In this document: positions 24,600-35,082 of the stretch, piece after piece
Layout of the letters: each line of letters starts with the position of its first letter
Position numbering within the stretch: position 1 is the stretch's first letter
Assembly (NCBI GenBank): GCA_948474755.1
Contig: CAOLHI010002567.1
Location: 62,001-126,000, forward strand
From: Ctenosaura bakeri
Taxonomy: Eukaryota; Chordata; Lepidosauria; Squamata; Iguanidae
DNA: 64,000 nt
Reading direction: 5' to 3'
Notes under the pieces: generated by a model
Databases searched by the model: none
Told to the model about the DNA's origin: nothing
The model's input: only the letters and a program-made list of their open reading frames with translations
Position numbers and translations under genes: made by a program

Positions 24600-25039
24600 A
24601 CTAGTGTCATTAATACCAAGGTGAATGACCAAAACATCAGGTGGAGGCCCATGGCACTCCTAGGCCTTGCCCGTCAGCAAACCTAGGTCATTACTACCAA
24701 GGTGAATGACCAAAACATCAGGTGGAGGCCCATGGCACTCCAAGGCCTTGCCATCAGCATGCCTAAGTTATGGAGGCCCACAGCACTCCAAGGCCTTGCC
24801 CTCAGCAAGCCTGGGTCATTATCGCCAAGGTAAATGACCAAAATATCAGGTGAAGGCCCATGATACTCCAAGGTCTTGCCCCTCAGCAAGCCTGGGTCAT
24901 TATCACTGAGGTGAATAACCAAAACATTAGGTAGAGGCCCACAGTGCTCCAAGGCCTTGCCCATCAGCAAGCCTGGGTCATTACAGTCAAGGTGAATGAC
25001 CAAAACATCAGGTGGAGGCCCATAGTGCTCCTCAAACAC
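24600..25039 (-). pseudogene. Tandemly repeated SGNH-hydrolase segment of retroelement
   Basis: Five or six units of about 75-95 bp repeat the blocks tcattatcgccaaggtgaat, gaccaaaacatcaggtggag and gcccatggcactccaaggcc. On the minus strand they read PDVLVIHL--NDPGLL again and again (open frame 24683-25039), with variants such as PNVLVIHL and PDILVIYL. The form xVLVIHLxxND resembles the conserved Asn-Asp block of SGNH (GDSL-like) hydrolases carried by some YR retroelements and CR1-like LINEs. A single enzyme has this block once, so the multiplication happened in DNA after the element died. No functional protein is expected. Confidence 0.55.
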
Positions 25040-25093
25040 AATGGTATCTGGCCACTCTGCTGCAGGCCTTGTTTCCTAATCGCACCACAGTGG

Positions 25094-25519
25094 CTATGTC
25101 ACCCAGCCCCAGCTGACAGCCAGCAGGGTAAATTTAGGCCTGGTGCACCATCCAAAAATTATGCTGTGGCCACAAATCAGGATCTGCTGTCTTGCCACAC
25201 AGCACCTAGAATTCAACAGAGAAGACAGGAACAAAACAGCCTCAAAATTTGGGAGGACACATATACATCTTTGCAGGGGAAGATTTCCAGTGGTGGTAGA
25301 CTGGATGTCTTGTGGGCTGAAGCCCATCCCAGGAGCGGTGGAGGCAGTTCCAATCCTAAATAAATGGGTGCCAATCTTAACTCTGTTCAGGCCCAAGCAC
25401 TGCAAGGCCTTCACAGTAACTGTCCAAAATTGATACCTATAAGGACCAAAAATTGATGTGACAAAATAAAACAATAACCCCAGTCTAGCCCCCAAGAGCT
25501 GCACATAATGCATGAACAA
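25094..25519 (-). pseudogene. YR retroelement relic: recombinase C-terminus plus SGNH start
   Basis: A minus-strand frame of 141 residues. Residues 45-66 read NRVKIGTHLFRIG then TASTAPGMG, followed by FSPQDIQ. This matches the H-x-x-R region of tyrosine recombinases in DIRS/Ngaro-type (or Crypton) elements. The next helix is scrambled by a probable frameshift, and the position expected for the catalytic Tyr reads Cys (QRCICVLP). Farther on, ILICGHSIIF resembles the first block of an SGNH hydrolase. The order recombinase then SGNH continues into the repeated block at 24600-25039. The copy is inactive. The exact clade cannot be fixed without the reverse transcriptase, which is not seen. Confidence 0.58.
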
Positions 25520-25554
25520 GGCATAAACCTGGGTCAGAGGACAAGCTCAACTAT

Positions 25555-25800
25555 ACCTTTGCCCTCACCCTTTTATGATCAGGTTTGAATAACTAAAACA
25601 TGAGGAGAAGGCCCAGTGTATTCCTCAAACAGAAGAAGCGACCAATAAATCACACTATAGCCACAAATCAGCACCTGTTGTCTTGCCAAACTGCACATGG
25701 AAACTAACAGAAAAGACAAAGAACAGCAATGTTAGAGTGTTATAAAGTGTTCTACACCTAACAGGATGCACAGACATCTTCACAACACATGGTCTCACCC
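25555..25800 (-). pseudogene. Second, decayed copy of the SGNH segment
   Basis: Blocks ctaaaacatgaggagaaggc, tattcctcaaacag and ccacaaatcagcacctgttg repeat, in the same order, those at 24998-25040 and 25170-25195. The duplication thus involved a unit larger than the 80-bp repeat. The frame is broken by stops. Confidence 0.5.
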
Positions 25801-25803
25801 CAT

Positions 25804-26067
25804 TCAGAGCCTAAGCCCTGTGCAAAAGCTATAGAATCTAACCCACATTGCAATCTTCCCTCTTTTCCTGGTCCACTCTTCCAGAGTCTTGTGCATTCTG
25901 AAATTACAGGTGGTATCCTCATGCCCCTGAGCTTTAGCAGTGAAAGCCAATGCTGACAATCTAGTCCTGATGAACTGCAGGGCCAGATCCCTGCCCTTCA
26001 GAGAAACACGATACAGCAATATGTGGTCCACATGAATATGCCACAACACCTGCAACTTGCTAGACAC
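25804..26067 (-). pseudogene. YR retroelement relic: recombinase core-binding region
   Basis: An 87-residue minus-strand frame. RTRLSALAFTAKAQGHED followed by CNFRMHKTLEEWTRKRGK reads like the SAM-like N-terminal part of tyrosine recombinases in vertebrate YR retroelements. In minus-strand order it precedes the H-x-x-R segment at 25.37 kb, as expected, though a duplicated SGNH segment lies between. No start codon or upstream domain is preserved. The 26.1-26.6 kb frames upstream were not recognised. Confidence 0.5.
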
Positions 26068-27230
26068 CTAATTAACCCAATCTCCCTTCCGGCCTTCTGA
26101 GAGACTAATCACTTAGACAACTTCTCCCCTCCAAGGCTCCTCAGATCTGTAGGCACAGGACAGGACTGGAGTTTGCATCTGGAGCAAGCTGTCTGAAGTG
26201 CTCCAGCTGTTGGTGGGAAAGGCTTGGACCAGCCACGTGGCATGAGGAGATTTAGAGATGATCAAATTAATGACACTGACCAGGGTCATATCATAACCAA
26301 GAAGGGACTGACAAATTGTGAATTCAGCAGCCCACAATTAAACTGTCCTCACATTGGGAAAAATTCCAAAACCCATCTCAAATGTCTGATACCAAAACAA
26401 ACAAACACCATTTCCCTGTAAAGTAAACTGACATGTGAAAGTCTCCTGCGGCTCCACTAAACTAGAGTAGAAACTCATCCCAATCATCCACATTGGCTCT
26501 TCAGCTATAATGAGTCCTGCTTCACAGAAACAATACGAGAGCCTCAGCAGGGGCAAGGAAAATTAAGCTGACCAAGTAGCTCCTGAAACTCTTGTAAAGC
26601 GACTTTCCTTAGTTTCCACAATTTGCCATTTGTGAGATGGCAAAATTGTTACATGATATTAATTTGTATGGCTAAGCAAATAAGGCAGGTAAACAGTGTA
26701 ATGAACTTTCCAAAAGCAGAACAAGAGGCCAAATACTTCCCTGGGTGCCTAGTTCATGTAGAAGCCACCATCCAGTGAGAAGCCCAGCAGTTCAACAGTG
26801 CCAATGGCAACACCAGCCTTTGATCCCATGTGGATTGTTCCTCAGAAGCTGCCCACATTAAAAAAAAAATCTCATTAGTAATCATAAACTGTGTCATTAT
26901 GTGTTTCCCAGAAGATGTGTGTGTGTGTGGGGGGGTAGTCAGCACTAGGAGCACCCTCCAAACTGCCACTTGCTCTAAGACTGGGCTAAAGTTATAACAC
27001 CCTTCACTTGTGGATGAAAGTGAAATAACTGGGGGGGAAACAGTTAATTGGAACACTTTTAAAGAGCTCTTTTATTTTATCATCTGCTCCTCATGTGAAC
27101 TTCATTGTAATTTAACCAAAAGTATAATTGTTGTGTCAGAGCAAAAGTCAACATAACCCCAAAGTGCATTGTGATATCTATACACGTACATCAATATATT
27201 TACAACTACATGCATGTATGCAAATGTGCG

Positions 27231-27350
27231 TACACACACACACACACACCTCTGCATGAAACCTGCACACACACTCAGACCTTAAAGAAATCAATAAGCT
27301 ATGAAGGTCTACATTCATGCATGCACACACACACACACACACACACACAT
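27231..27350. repeat. Two (CA)n microsatellites
   Basis: CA runs lie at 27231-27249 and 27324-27349, the second followed by atgcatgcatgc. Open frames made of Thr-His repeats here are artefacts. Confidence 0.9.
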
Positions 27351-27420
27351 GCATGCATGCCTACACAAACTGCAACAACAGTTTTGTAAAACTTGCAAGT
27401 TTTCCCTTCTGAAATTACAA

Positions 27421-27486
27421 CTCTGTGAATCCTTCAGCCATAGTGGGGAACTGCAGAGGATTCTGGGAGCTGTAATCCAGAAATAA
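27421..27486. repeat. CTCCCA-palindrome repeat, partial copy
   Basis: It has ccttcagccatagtggggaa, then ggattctgggagctgtaatc. This matches the right arm of the palindrome at 45021-45113. Confidence 0.5.
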
Positions 27487-28050
27487 TATTTCCAAACTCA
27501 GCAAGAGATGATTCTTATGTGATACAGGTGCATGATTTTTACACTGTAAGGATGAAATAGTCTCAAAGATTAATATTTTTATCTCTCAGAAGAAAGTTTT
27601 GTAAATAATCCCCCCCCAAATGTTTTTATGGTTTTGTGAAGAGAAGAGCCTACCTTACTTATATTCTTATACTTCAGGGTGGATGGTGATAAAAGACAGA
27701 GTTATAAGTCTTCTTCCCACTTCCAGTCTTCGAAACAATGCCTATTCAGCGGCGTGTTGGTGTAAATACTTATGCAAAGTACTAAGAAATGGTGATTTAA
27801 TAGCTGATCTTTAATGATGATCATATCACTGTGTGGTGGGTGTGCTCATTTCTGTGTTAAATGACTTGTGGTTCCCAGGAAGGGTCATGACATTTGTGTC
27901 ATTTCACATCAATAATGGATTTGAAAGGAGTCCTGCTGTAACCTTTTGACCACTGATAATTAGCTTACAGGCTTGCAGAAGAATACATTTGCCAGTAAGG
28001 AATGATGAATTGCCTTCTTTGCAAAACTTTTGCTCCAATTATTGAATTTT

Positions 28051-28073
28051 ATACACACACACACACACACACA
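28051..28073. repeat. (CA)n microsatellite
   Basis: About eleven CA units follow a T-rich stretch. Confidence 0.9.
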
Positions 28074-28204
28074 GAGCTAGGTAACAGGATGTAATGTTAA
28101 GGGCATTTGAAGTAGAAATTTGAGTGAGATTAAGATACAAATAGTCTGAATTCAGCAGATCTGTTCAAGAATGCATTTGAGTACAAAATAACTTACTGAG
28201 GGCA

Positions 28205-29030
28205 GCTGACTGGCATCATGCCCTCGGCTTTCCTTGACCATTCATATTCCAATTGCCGCCCAACCCACAAAATAACGAGATCGCAGACAGAGCTTGGGTT
28301 GAACTAGGGCAATTTATTAATATGCCTAATTAACATAAAGGGGTGAACTTAAGCTTGAACTTGAACTTGAACTTGTATTTTATGACCTGAGAAAGGGGGG
28401 GTCAACCGTATCTTCGGACTAGGGTCAAGAGGCAGCTCCCAACCATCTCCCCTAGCCCGTTGAGCGAGATACCGAGCCCCAAAGCCAACTGCTGAAGTTG
28501 CATGATGACTTTTGGCCAGCCCTTGTCTGGGAGGTGAGCCCCAAGCCCCACCCCCCGCTGCATAGCAAGTGGGGTGATCCCAGGGCCCTCCTCAAGGATA
28601 GGATTTATCCTACACCCCGAAAAGGGGGTGCCATAGGTACACGCCGAACCTTAAGACCCCCCCATACCGGCCCGGATGACACCATGTATGACAGTGGCAA
28701 CCTAGTTAAGACCAAATTAAGACACCACCCTGTAAAGCCAATTACCCCGCCCTAGTTGCAGTGTAGGGTAGGCGAAAAAAACCCCCATATAGGGAGGGAA
28801 AAAATTCCTACCCGGCCCCGAAGCGACCAGCTATCTTACACTGAAACCATTGGGGGGGAGGGTGGGTCGCCTGAATCCAAAGAGAGGCCAAGAGAGAGGC
28901 GGGGCAGCCCTAAATACTAAGCTCAGCCCCGCCTCCTCCCGTCAGCCCCAGCCGCATGATCTCTTCTCGTGGGAGGGTGGCAAATGCCGTCCCCCCGCCA
29001 CTCGCGTTGCTCGGGCGGTGTAGGACGAAG
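28205..29030 (-). mobile_element. Terminal region of the YR-type retroelement family, least decayed copy
   Basis: This is a GC-rich island of about 800 bp in AT-rich surroundings, with visible CpGs (28970-29035). Left blocks gagcttgggttgaactaggg and caatttattaatatg, and the gaacttgaacttgaacttg repeat, match in sense or antisense the regions at 17.1-17.25 and 23.9-24.0 kb. On the minus strand an AATAAA-like signal occurs near 28313-28318. It carries no recombinase or polymerase, so it is a 5'-truncated copy or a solo terminal repeat. Confidence 0.5.
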
Positions 29031-29870
29031 TGTCTCGTTTTCCTAGTCTTAAGATTTACACCCAAGCACTCATGTTCTCTCATGCACTCATGATACCATA
29101 GAAAGTATAGGACATTTGAGTATACATATTGGAGCCTAGAGATACTAGAATTGTGTAAGTGGGACATATTGTGCAAGCTGACACCATCAAATTGTAGGTA
29201 GAACATCAGAAATGATCACTTCTTTTCATGCATTTGCTTGTCCCAGATGAATAAGGTAGCCATAGAACAGGTAACTTTTGAGACTTGCTGAGAAATGATA
29301 GTTGCAACCTCCTTTTGATTTCTGTGGGAGACATACACACTTACCAAGGGCATTCCTGTTAAAAGCAATGGGACTTAATAACACTTGCATGTAGCTCTTT
29401 CTGCAATTGATGTTATGAAGTTGCTTTTGCAATTATTAAACTACCTGCTGTTAGGAAAAAAGTAATTGCTGTTAGCGCTTAGATAAAAGCATTACATAGA
29501 GGATGAAATTGTGTCCAGGTACGAAAAGCAGGTGTAAATCCAGGTATTAACCTGCATAAGTGTTACTTCCTGATCAAATTGGTATAATTGAGTTAATCTA
29601 ATATCTCCAATGAAATTAACAGGGGGTAAAAGGGCAGTGTGTCTTCCAATTGTTTATAATGTCATGATAAAATATATTCCAAAATGTATTCTAATTAATC
29701 TATTTCTTTCTAACTTTTCATGTTGAAAAAGAATTTTATCATGTTAAAATGTATTTTAATTTAGCAAATGGTGCTTGATCTTAGTTCTATCCAAAGAGTT
29801 ACATTTCGCAATATGATTCTTCTATACATGGGAAGATTGGAGAGGATTTTATAAAGAGACAATATGAGTA

Positions 29871-30351
29871 CAGTCAGCCCTCCACATTTGTGGGTTTGAT
29901 ATTCACGGATTTGATTATTTGAGAGTTTCTCCAACTCTTCCCCCCACCTCAGGTGCTTCTTTTTACAGGGAACCTTCCCTCTTGGTCACTCTAATCAGGT
30001 TGCACAATTTTTTCAAAACCCACCTCCAGTCCTCCTCCTTCTCCTCCTCCTGTTCCTCCTCCACCAGCCACTGCCTGGCCGGTCAAGGTCAGCTCAAAGC
30101 CTGATTTCTCAGGACCACAAGCCCTCATCCAAAGCCCTCCATATACCAAAGGAAGGAGATGGATAAAGAGGGAGGAAGTACAGGACCACTATGCCAACCA
30201 TCTCCTTTCCCGGACCTAGTTTAGACCCTGGATGCCCACTTTCCCCATCTGTGCCTCAGCACCCTTCCCACAGACACACAATTTTTTGCGAATTTTTGAC
30301 TTTTGCGAGGGTCCTGTGCCCCTAGCCCTAGCGAATGTGGAGGGCCAAATG
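29871..30351. mobile_element. 481-bp TA-flanked DNA transposon (Tc1/mariner-pogo-like MITE)
   Basis: The ends cagtcagccctccacat (29871) and atgtggagggccaaatg (to 30351) are inverted repeats, each bordered by TA (29869-29870, 30352-30353). The sub-terminal tgtgggtttgat and gcgaatttttgac blocks also pair loosely. There is no transposase. The element at 3955-5102 has the same ends. Confidence 0.75.
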
Positions 30352-30524
30352 TATTCACATGTGCATATGCTTTGTCTTAAATATTAAAAATGGAGTGCAT
30401 TGTAATTGTTAAGCATGAAATCGCTTGCAGAGGTTATTCTTACTCTAAGCATTTCAAGAGACATTGAATGGTGAGTAGATAGGAAGTTTAGCTTTTTTGA
30501 AAATCCAGTTTTAATAGATTTACT

Positions 30525-30590
30525 TATTTATTTTAATTATATCCCTCCTTTTTCCCAACATGAGACCAAAGGTAGCTTATGGCATAGATT
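30525..30590 (+). repeat. Short dispersed repeat (tatttattt...ccaaggtggctta-like)
   Basis: It has acttatttattttaattata followed by tccctcctttttcccaacat and gagaccaaaggtagcttatg. A second copy lies at 56372-56430. Both look like the edge of a common squamate interspersed repeat. Confidence 0.4.
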
Positions 30591-31790
30591 AAAATGTGAG
30601 TATAGTGAGAAACTTGATAATAAAGAAGTTAAAATAAAATTAAATAAGCTATCCTGTTAAAAACTCACTAGTATCAAAGTATCCATGTAAAGTCTGTAAG
30701 CAGGTGAACAATAGTATATTTTTAAAAAGAGTTTTGGAAACCCATTTCAGAGCTCAAGAAGGTTGTCAGAGCTGAGATTCACCACATATCTAAGGTCCAC
30801 ATAAACTGTTCAGGTAAATGAACAATAACTGTGGCAGACATTCACATCAGAGCAGACTTCCCGTCTTAGAAACCTGTTAACACATTCAGGGCTCAAGCAG
30901 AATGTGTTAAGTACACCAGGCAAAAAGAAGTGTGCATCAGCATTTGAAATAATATACATTAACAGCTACACACCTCCTATGATCATGTTAAGTAGAGAGT
31001 TTAAAATTACCTAACTGCACTTATGCTTAGCCTTATTCTTGTATCTTATCTGTGACATGGTGATTATCATATTTACCTGTGTTGGGATTAGCATTACTGA
31101 AGAATTTACTGAGTTCATGTAGGAAAATATTTCTTTACATGATCAAAAAACACTTTTAAAATGCCAGATATTATTATTAGCAGTGATCCTCCACAATAAT
31201 GGCAATAACAGAATTATATGATATCTCTCTGGAGTGCTTTTCTCTGAGGACAGAACTGGCCTCTGTTTTCAAAAATGAACTTATGAAGCACTTGACTTGA
31301 AGCATGTTCAGAAGGCTTCCCACATTTGACATAAAATTGTTTAATTTTTAAGAAAACAATTAATAGTACAATCTGTTATCAATCCTGTACATGCATACCC
31401 CAAAGTAAGTACAATAGAGTTCAATGGGGCTCACTCCTTACTCAGTTTATATAAGGAATCTTCACTCTCACTCAGTCTTCCTCCCTCTCTCTCTAATAGA
31501 ACAGACACAAGCTTTAACTTCCCGTTCCATACACTGTTGCCCTTCAAAGGAAGAGAAAGCAAGAAGGGCAATGAAGTAGTTTTTCTCACTTTATGTGGAT
31601 GGCCTGGGACAAAGTGAAGGGAGGGGTGCTAGTGGGGGGGTACCCCTGCATCTGGTCCAAAAGACATCAGCATATGCTTCTGATCCCACCCTTTCCATCA
31701 GTGTTCAGTTAGCCTTTCCTCACTCATCTTTCTGCATATACTAAGCAACACACTCTCACTTTTTCTATGTCTACGTATATATACGCATAT

Positions 31791-31958
31791 TGTCGTATTG
31801 TGCCTCCCAATCATTTCCAACTTATGGTGAACCTATGTGAACATATCATGGGATTTTCTGGGACTGAATTTATGTGATACACCCAAGGTCACCCAATGGG
31901 TTTCCATGGCCAATCCCTGTTCTTCAGGCTCATAGTCCACAACACTACCCTGGCTCTC
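31791..31958 (-). mobile_element. tRNA-derived SINE (Squam1-type)
   Basis: Reverse-strand copy: tgtgcctcccaatcatttcc, acttatggtgaacctatgtg, catgggattttctgggac, gtcacccaatgggtttccat, then a head complement ending in ctaccctggctctc. Confidence 0.78.
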
Positions 31959-33577
31959 ATATCATACATTCATAATTGAAGTTAGAAGCAGGTAAGTTTC
32001 ATCAGGAGCTGGTTACTATTGTTTCGGCAATAGGTTAGTTAAACAGCGTGGTCCACCCAGAATATGGCCTTTTAGCAGATGTAAGCATTTGAACCACACC
32101 TCTACACTTCCTGCTCCTAAGGAGATTCATACCCTTCAAGAAACCTCTTATTTCCAAAGAGAACCTGTAACTAACTAGAAGTGTGATATGTGTCACCCAG
32201 TAACAGAAGAGATTTTAATTAATTAGAATTAGTCATTTTTAAAAAAATTAAAAATTTTAATTTAAAAAAACAAAATATCTCTGGGATATACACTCTAGCC
32301 ACCCTTGGTATCCATGCCAGGTTTCAGATCTATAGGTTTCATAGGCCAGAGTGCTGTTAGTGTCTTATGAATGCACAGATCTTCCTGCAGAAGCAGTTGC
32401 ATATATTTGTCTAATGTGAAAAAGTCTGAATTCTGTTCAAGGCTAAGGATGTGGAATTGTGCATGTTGTACCATATACATGTCGATGCACATGCAATACA
32501 CATGCAGTTGTGCATTTAAGTGCATATTTAGGTGTGCATTCACTGTAAAATAAAGAATGCATAACTCCGCATATGGAGAATTATGCTGTGCTCTTCCAAC
32601 ATGGGATTTTAGCTATAGTCTTGGAGCTATAGTGGAGGCAGACACACATAAACACACACTTTTATTGCATTGTTTCTACCTAGCTTGCTAAAAGTAATAT
32701 TTACTTTTGTCTTTCTTCCATTCTGATCCTGTGGGCAACTGGGGAACTATAACTCAGTGAAAGTTTAAAGTGGTGTGTTTGTTGTGGGAAGTTAAGTAAC
32801 TAAACACTGCAAACTGAAGTGCAGAGAAAGGTTTGCTGCCACTGGGGAGTATTTTGGGCAGTATTGATAATATTCTACTTGTACACATGTCTGCACATAA
32901 TGAACTTGACAACAGTCTTGAAATAAGGCCTTTCCATCACAGCCTTCCCCTACTCGCCTTTTCATAGGAAGAATTGGTTGTCTAAGTGTGAGATCCCATG
33001 CTTATTTTAACATGGTTATCCTCTTGTCCTGCAATGCAGATCTCACTTTCTAAAGTTCTACACCACAGGTTCAGGAATGCTCTGTGTTTGTTGGATTGCA
33101 GGACGCAATAGAGAAAAGGGCTGCTTTTGTAGTCCAGGTAAAGCAGCACAGACGGTGCTATATAAATAGCAATCTCAAGACTGGATCATTGTGTTTCTTC
33201 CTAGAAGGAAGCAGTGTTGAACCTGAGACCTATTGCTCAATTCATTATGGGTACAATGGAGTGAGTAATTCCCAAACCAGCCTTCATTCTCAGACATTTC
33301 AGGAATTACTGAGCCCATTTATATCCACTGTTTCTTAAAACTGCTCATTTGTTAAGTTCCTATGATTTTGCCTAGAACTGTAACTATAACTATCATTACA
33401 GGTGTTTGTAATTATAACTACCATTACAAGTGTTTGGAGTTCTGAATACCTTTTTCAATTCTTGCTACAAGTTTCTATTATCAAGAAGACACAGTCTACA
33501 AAACTCTCCTTTGTTTTTATAGCGCAGCTACATTATCTGTTAATGTAAGCTAGAGAAACAGTTCTTAGCTGTTTGTT

Positions 33578-34475
33578 CCTCTAGATGTTTGGACTTTAGC
33601 TCTGGAAATTCTTGACCGCTGGCAATGCTAGCAGGAACCAGTGATGTAGACTCGAATCTATTGATTTGAACTCAAGTCGGACTCAAATTGCTTCAGAGAC
33701 TTGACTCAGACTTGACTAGACTTGTGACTAATCTATTTTTAGTGATTGACTTGCTGCCCTTGGAAGTCTCACCTCCCCCTGCAGCCTTATCCCAATCAGC
33801 AATGAGGGAATGTTATGTTGATAAGCCATTGAGAGCTGCACATGCTCCTTATCCCCACCTCTGTTCTTCTCCCTTGTTTCTCTGGAAGGCAAAAGTGTGG
33901 AAAGGTTGAAGACTGGGAAAAGAAGGTTTTGGTTTTGCTTTTTTTTTTTTTTTTTGCATGGAGTGCATGGAGGGTGAGGGGAGGTTGGAGAAGGTAACCT
34001 CCAAGAGGAAGCAGCAACTCACTCTCTCATGGCTGGCAGAGTCAGGGTACCTATCCCAGTGGCTTCCTTGAGAGCTAGCAGTACAGTCTACCCTCCACAT
34101 TCCTGGGTTTCTCTTTCCTAGGGAGTTTGTAGGTGTTGTTTGAGTTTGTAGGTGTTGGTTTGTCCCTCTCAGTACCTCCTCCTCCTCGTCACCCTCTCCC
34201 ACCTGCCTAAAGCTCCAGGACAGGATGGGGCCTTGATTTACTAATTATTGAAATGTAACCCTGACCCCACCCGCACCTCCTTTTTTCTGTTAAAGTTGGC
34301 TCTCGTACTTGAGACTAGACTTGAAACTTGACTTGAATTATCTTGCAAGGACTTGAAACTTGAAGGTAGGAACTTGAGACTTGATTTGAGACTTGGAGTA
34401 AAAGAATTAAATACATCACTGGCAGGAACTTGTGGGAGTTAGAAACCCCTGTATTTGAGAACCACTCTCCTAGAA
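33578..34475. repeat. CTCCCA-palindrome repeat split by a hAT element
   Basis: The left part (33578-33638: agatgtttggactttagctc, gctggcaatgctagcagg) and the right part (34430-34475: ttgtgggagttagaaacccc) are two arms of one palindromic repeat related to that at 42951-43052. Removing the 783-bp insert and one target copy restores a continuous repeat. Confidence 0.65.
33639..34421. mobile_element. 783-bp hAT-type non-autonomous transposon
   Basis: It starts cagtgatgta and ends tacatcactg, a perfect 10-bp inverted repeat. It is flanked by exact 8-bp duplications gcaggaac (33631-33638 and 34422-34429), diagnostic of hAT transposition. The sub-terminal regions are rich in gacttgactcaga and cttgaaacttgact words on both sides. 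Inside are a T17 run (33938-33955) and, at 34084, the left end of a TA-type element (cagtctaccctccacattc). No transposase frame exists. Confidence 0.88.
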
Positions 34476-34929
34476 CACAATTAGACCAGCTATGGGCATA
34501 GCTATATGACTCATAAAACAAAAGAAGGGCTCTCTGTATACAGAAAAGAATAGATATGGTAAGAATATGAAAAAATATTCAGAAAATGGTAGAAAAAAAC
34601 ATTTTTCAAGTGTTGAGAAGACAAGCCTTGAAGAATCCTGATTTTTTCACAGTTCAGAACTTATTCTGTGTAAAATTCATGTAGGTATACTTTGCACAGA
34701 AAATAGCATCTTCTGAACAGGAAACAGATATAGTTTGTGCATTGTTAATTTGCATAGAAAACAGCATTTTCTGGGCAGGAAACTACATTCTCTCTTTCTA
34801 AATGTTTCTAAATAGTTCTGTGTTGAAATATTGTTTTCTGTCGAGACAATTCAGTTTATAACAATTTGATTTGAAGAAAACAAACATATGCAAATTTTGC
34901 ACAATTTCTGAATTGGAAATAGCCTTTGG

Positions 34930-35082
34930 CTATTTCTGCACTAGATTGTTATAGTGCTGTTATTCCACTTTCAACATCCTCTGGAATCCTGGGGTTTGGA
35001 CCCTCCGGAAACTGCAAACCCCAGGATTCCATAGGATGTTGAAAGTAGAATAATAGCGCTGTAACAGTCTAGTGCAGAAATG
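34930..35082. mobile_element. 153-bp palindromic MITE (hAT-like)
   Basis: It is a near-perfect inverted repeat over its whole length: ctatttctgcactaga and tctagtgcagaaatg at the ends, with tccactttcaacatcctctg and ccataggatgttgaaagta inside. The flanks gcctttgg and gcttttga (6 of 8 identical) suggest an aged 8-bp duplication. The same family is seen at 1-182 and 48916-49544. It could fold as a hairpin if transcribed in the ADAM12 intron. Confidence 0.82.

Noticed and set aside
24600..25039. A CRISPR array, from the regularly spaced repeats
   Set aside because: The units are contiguous degenerate tandem repeats of coding origin with no unique spacers, in a vertebrate intron.
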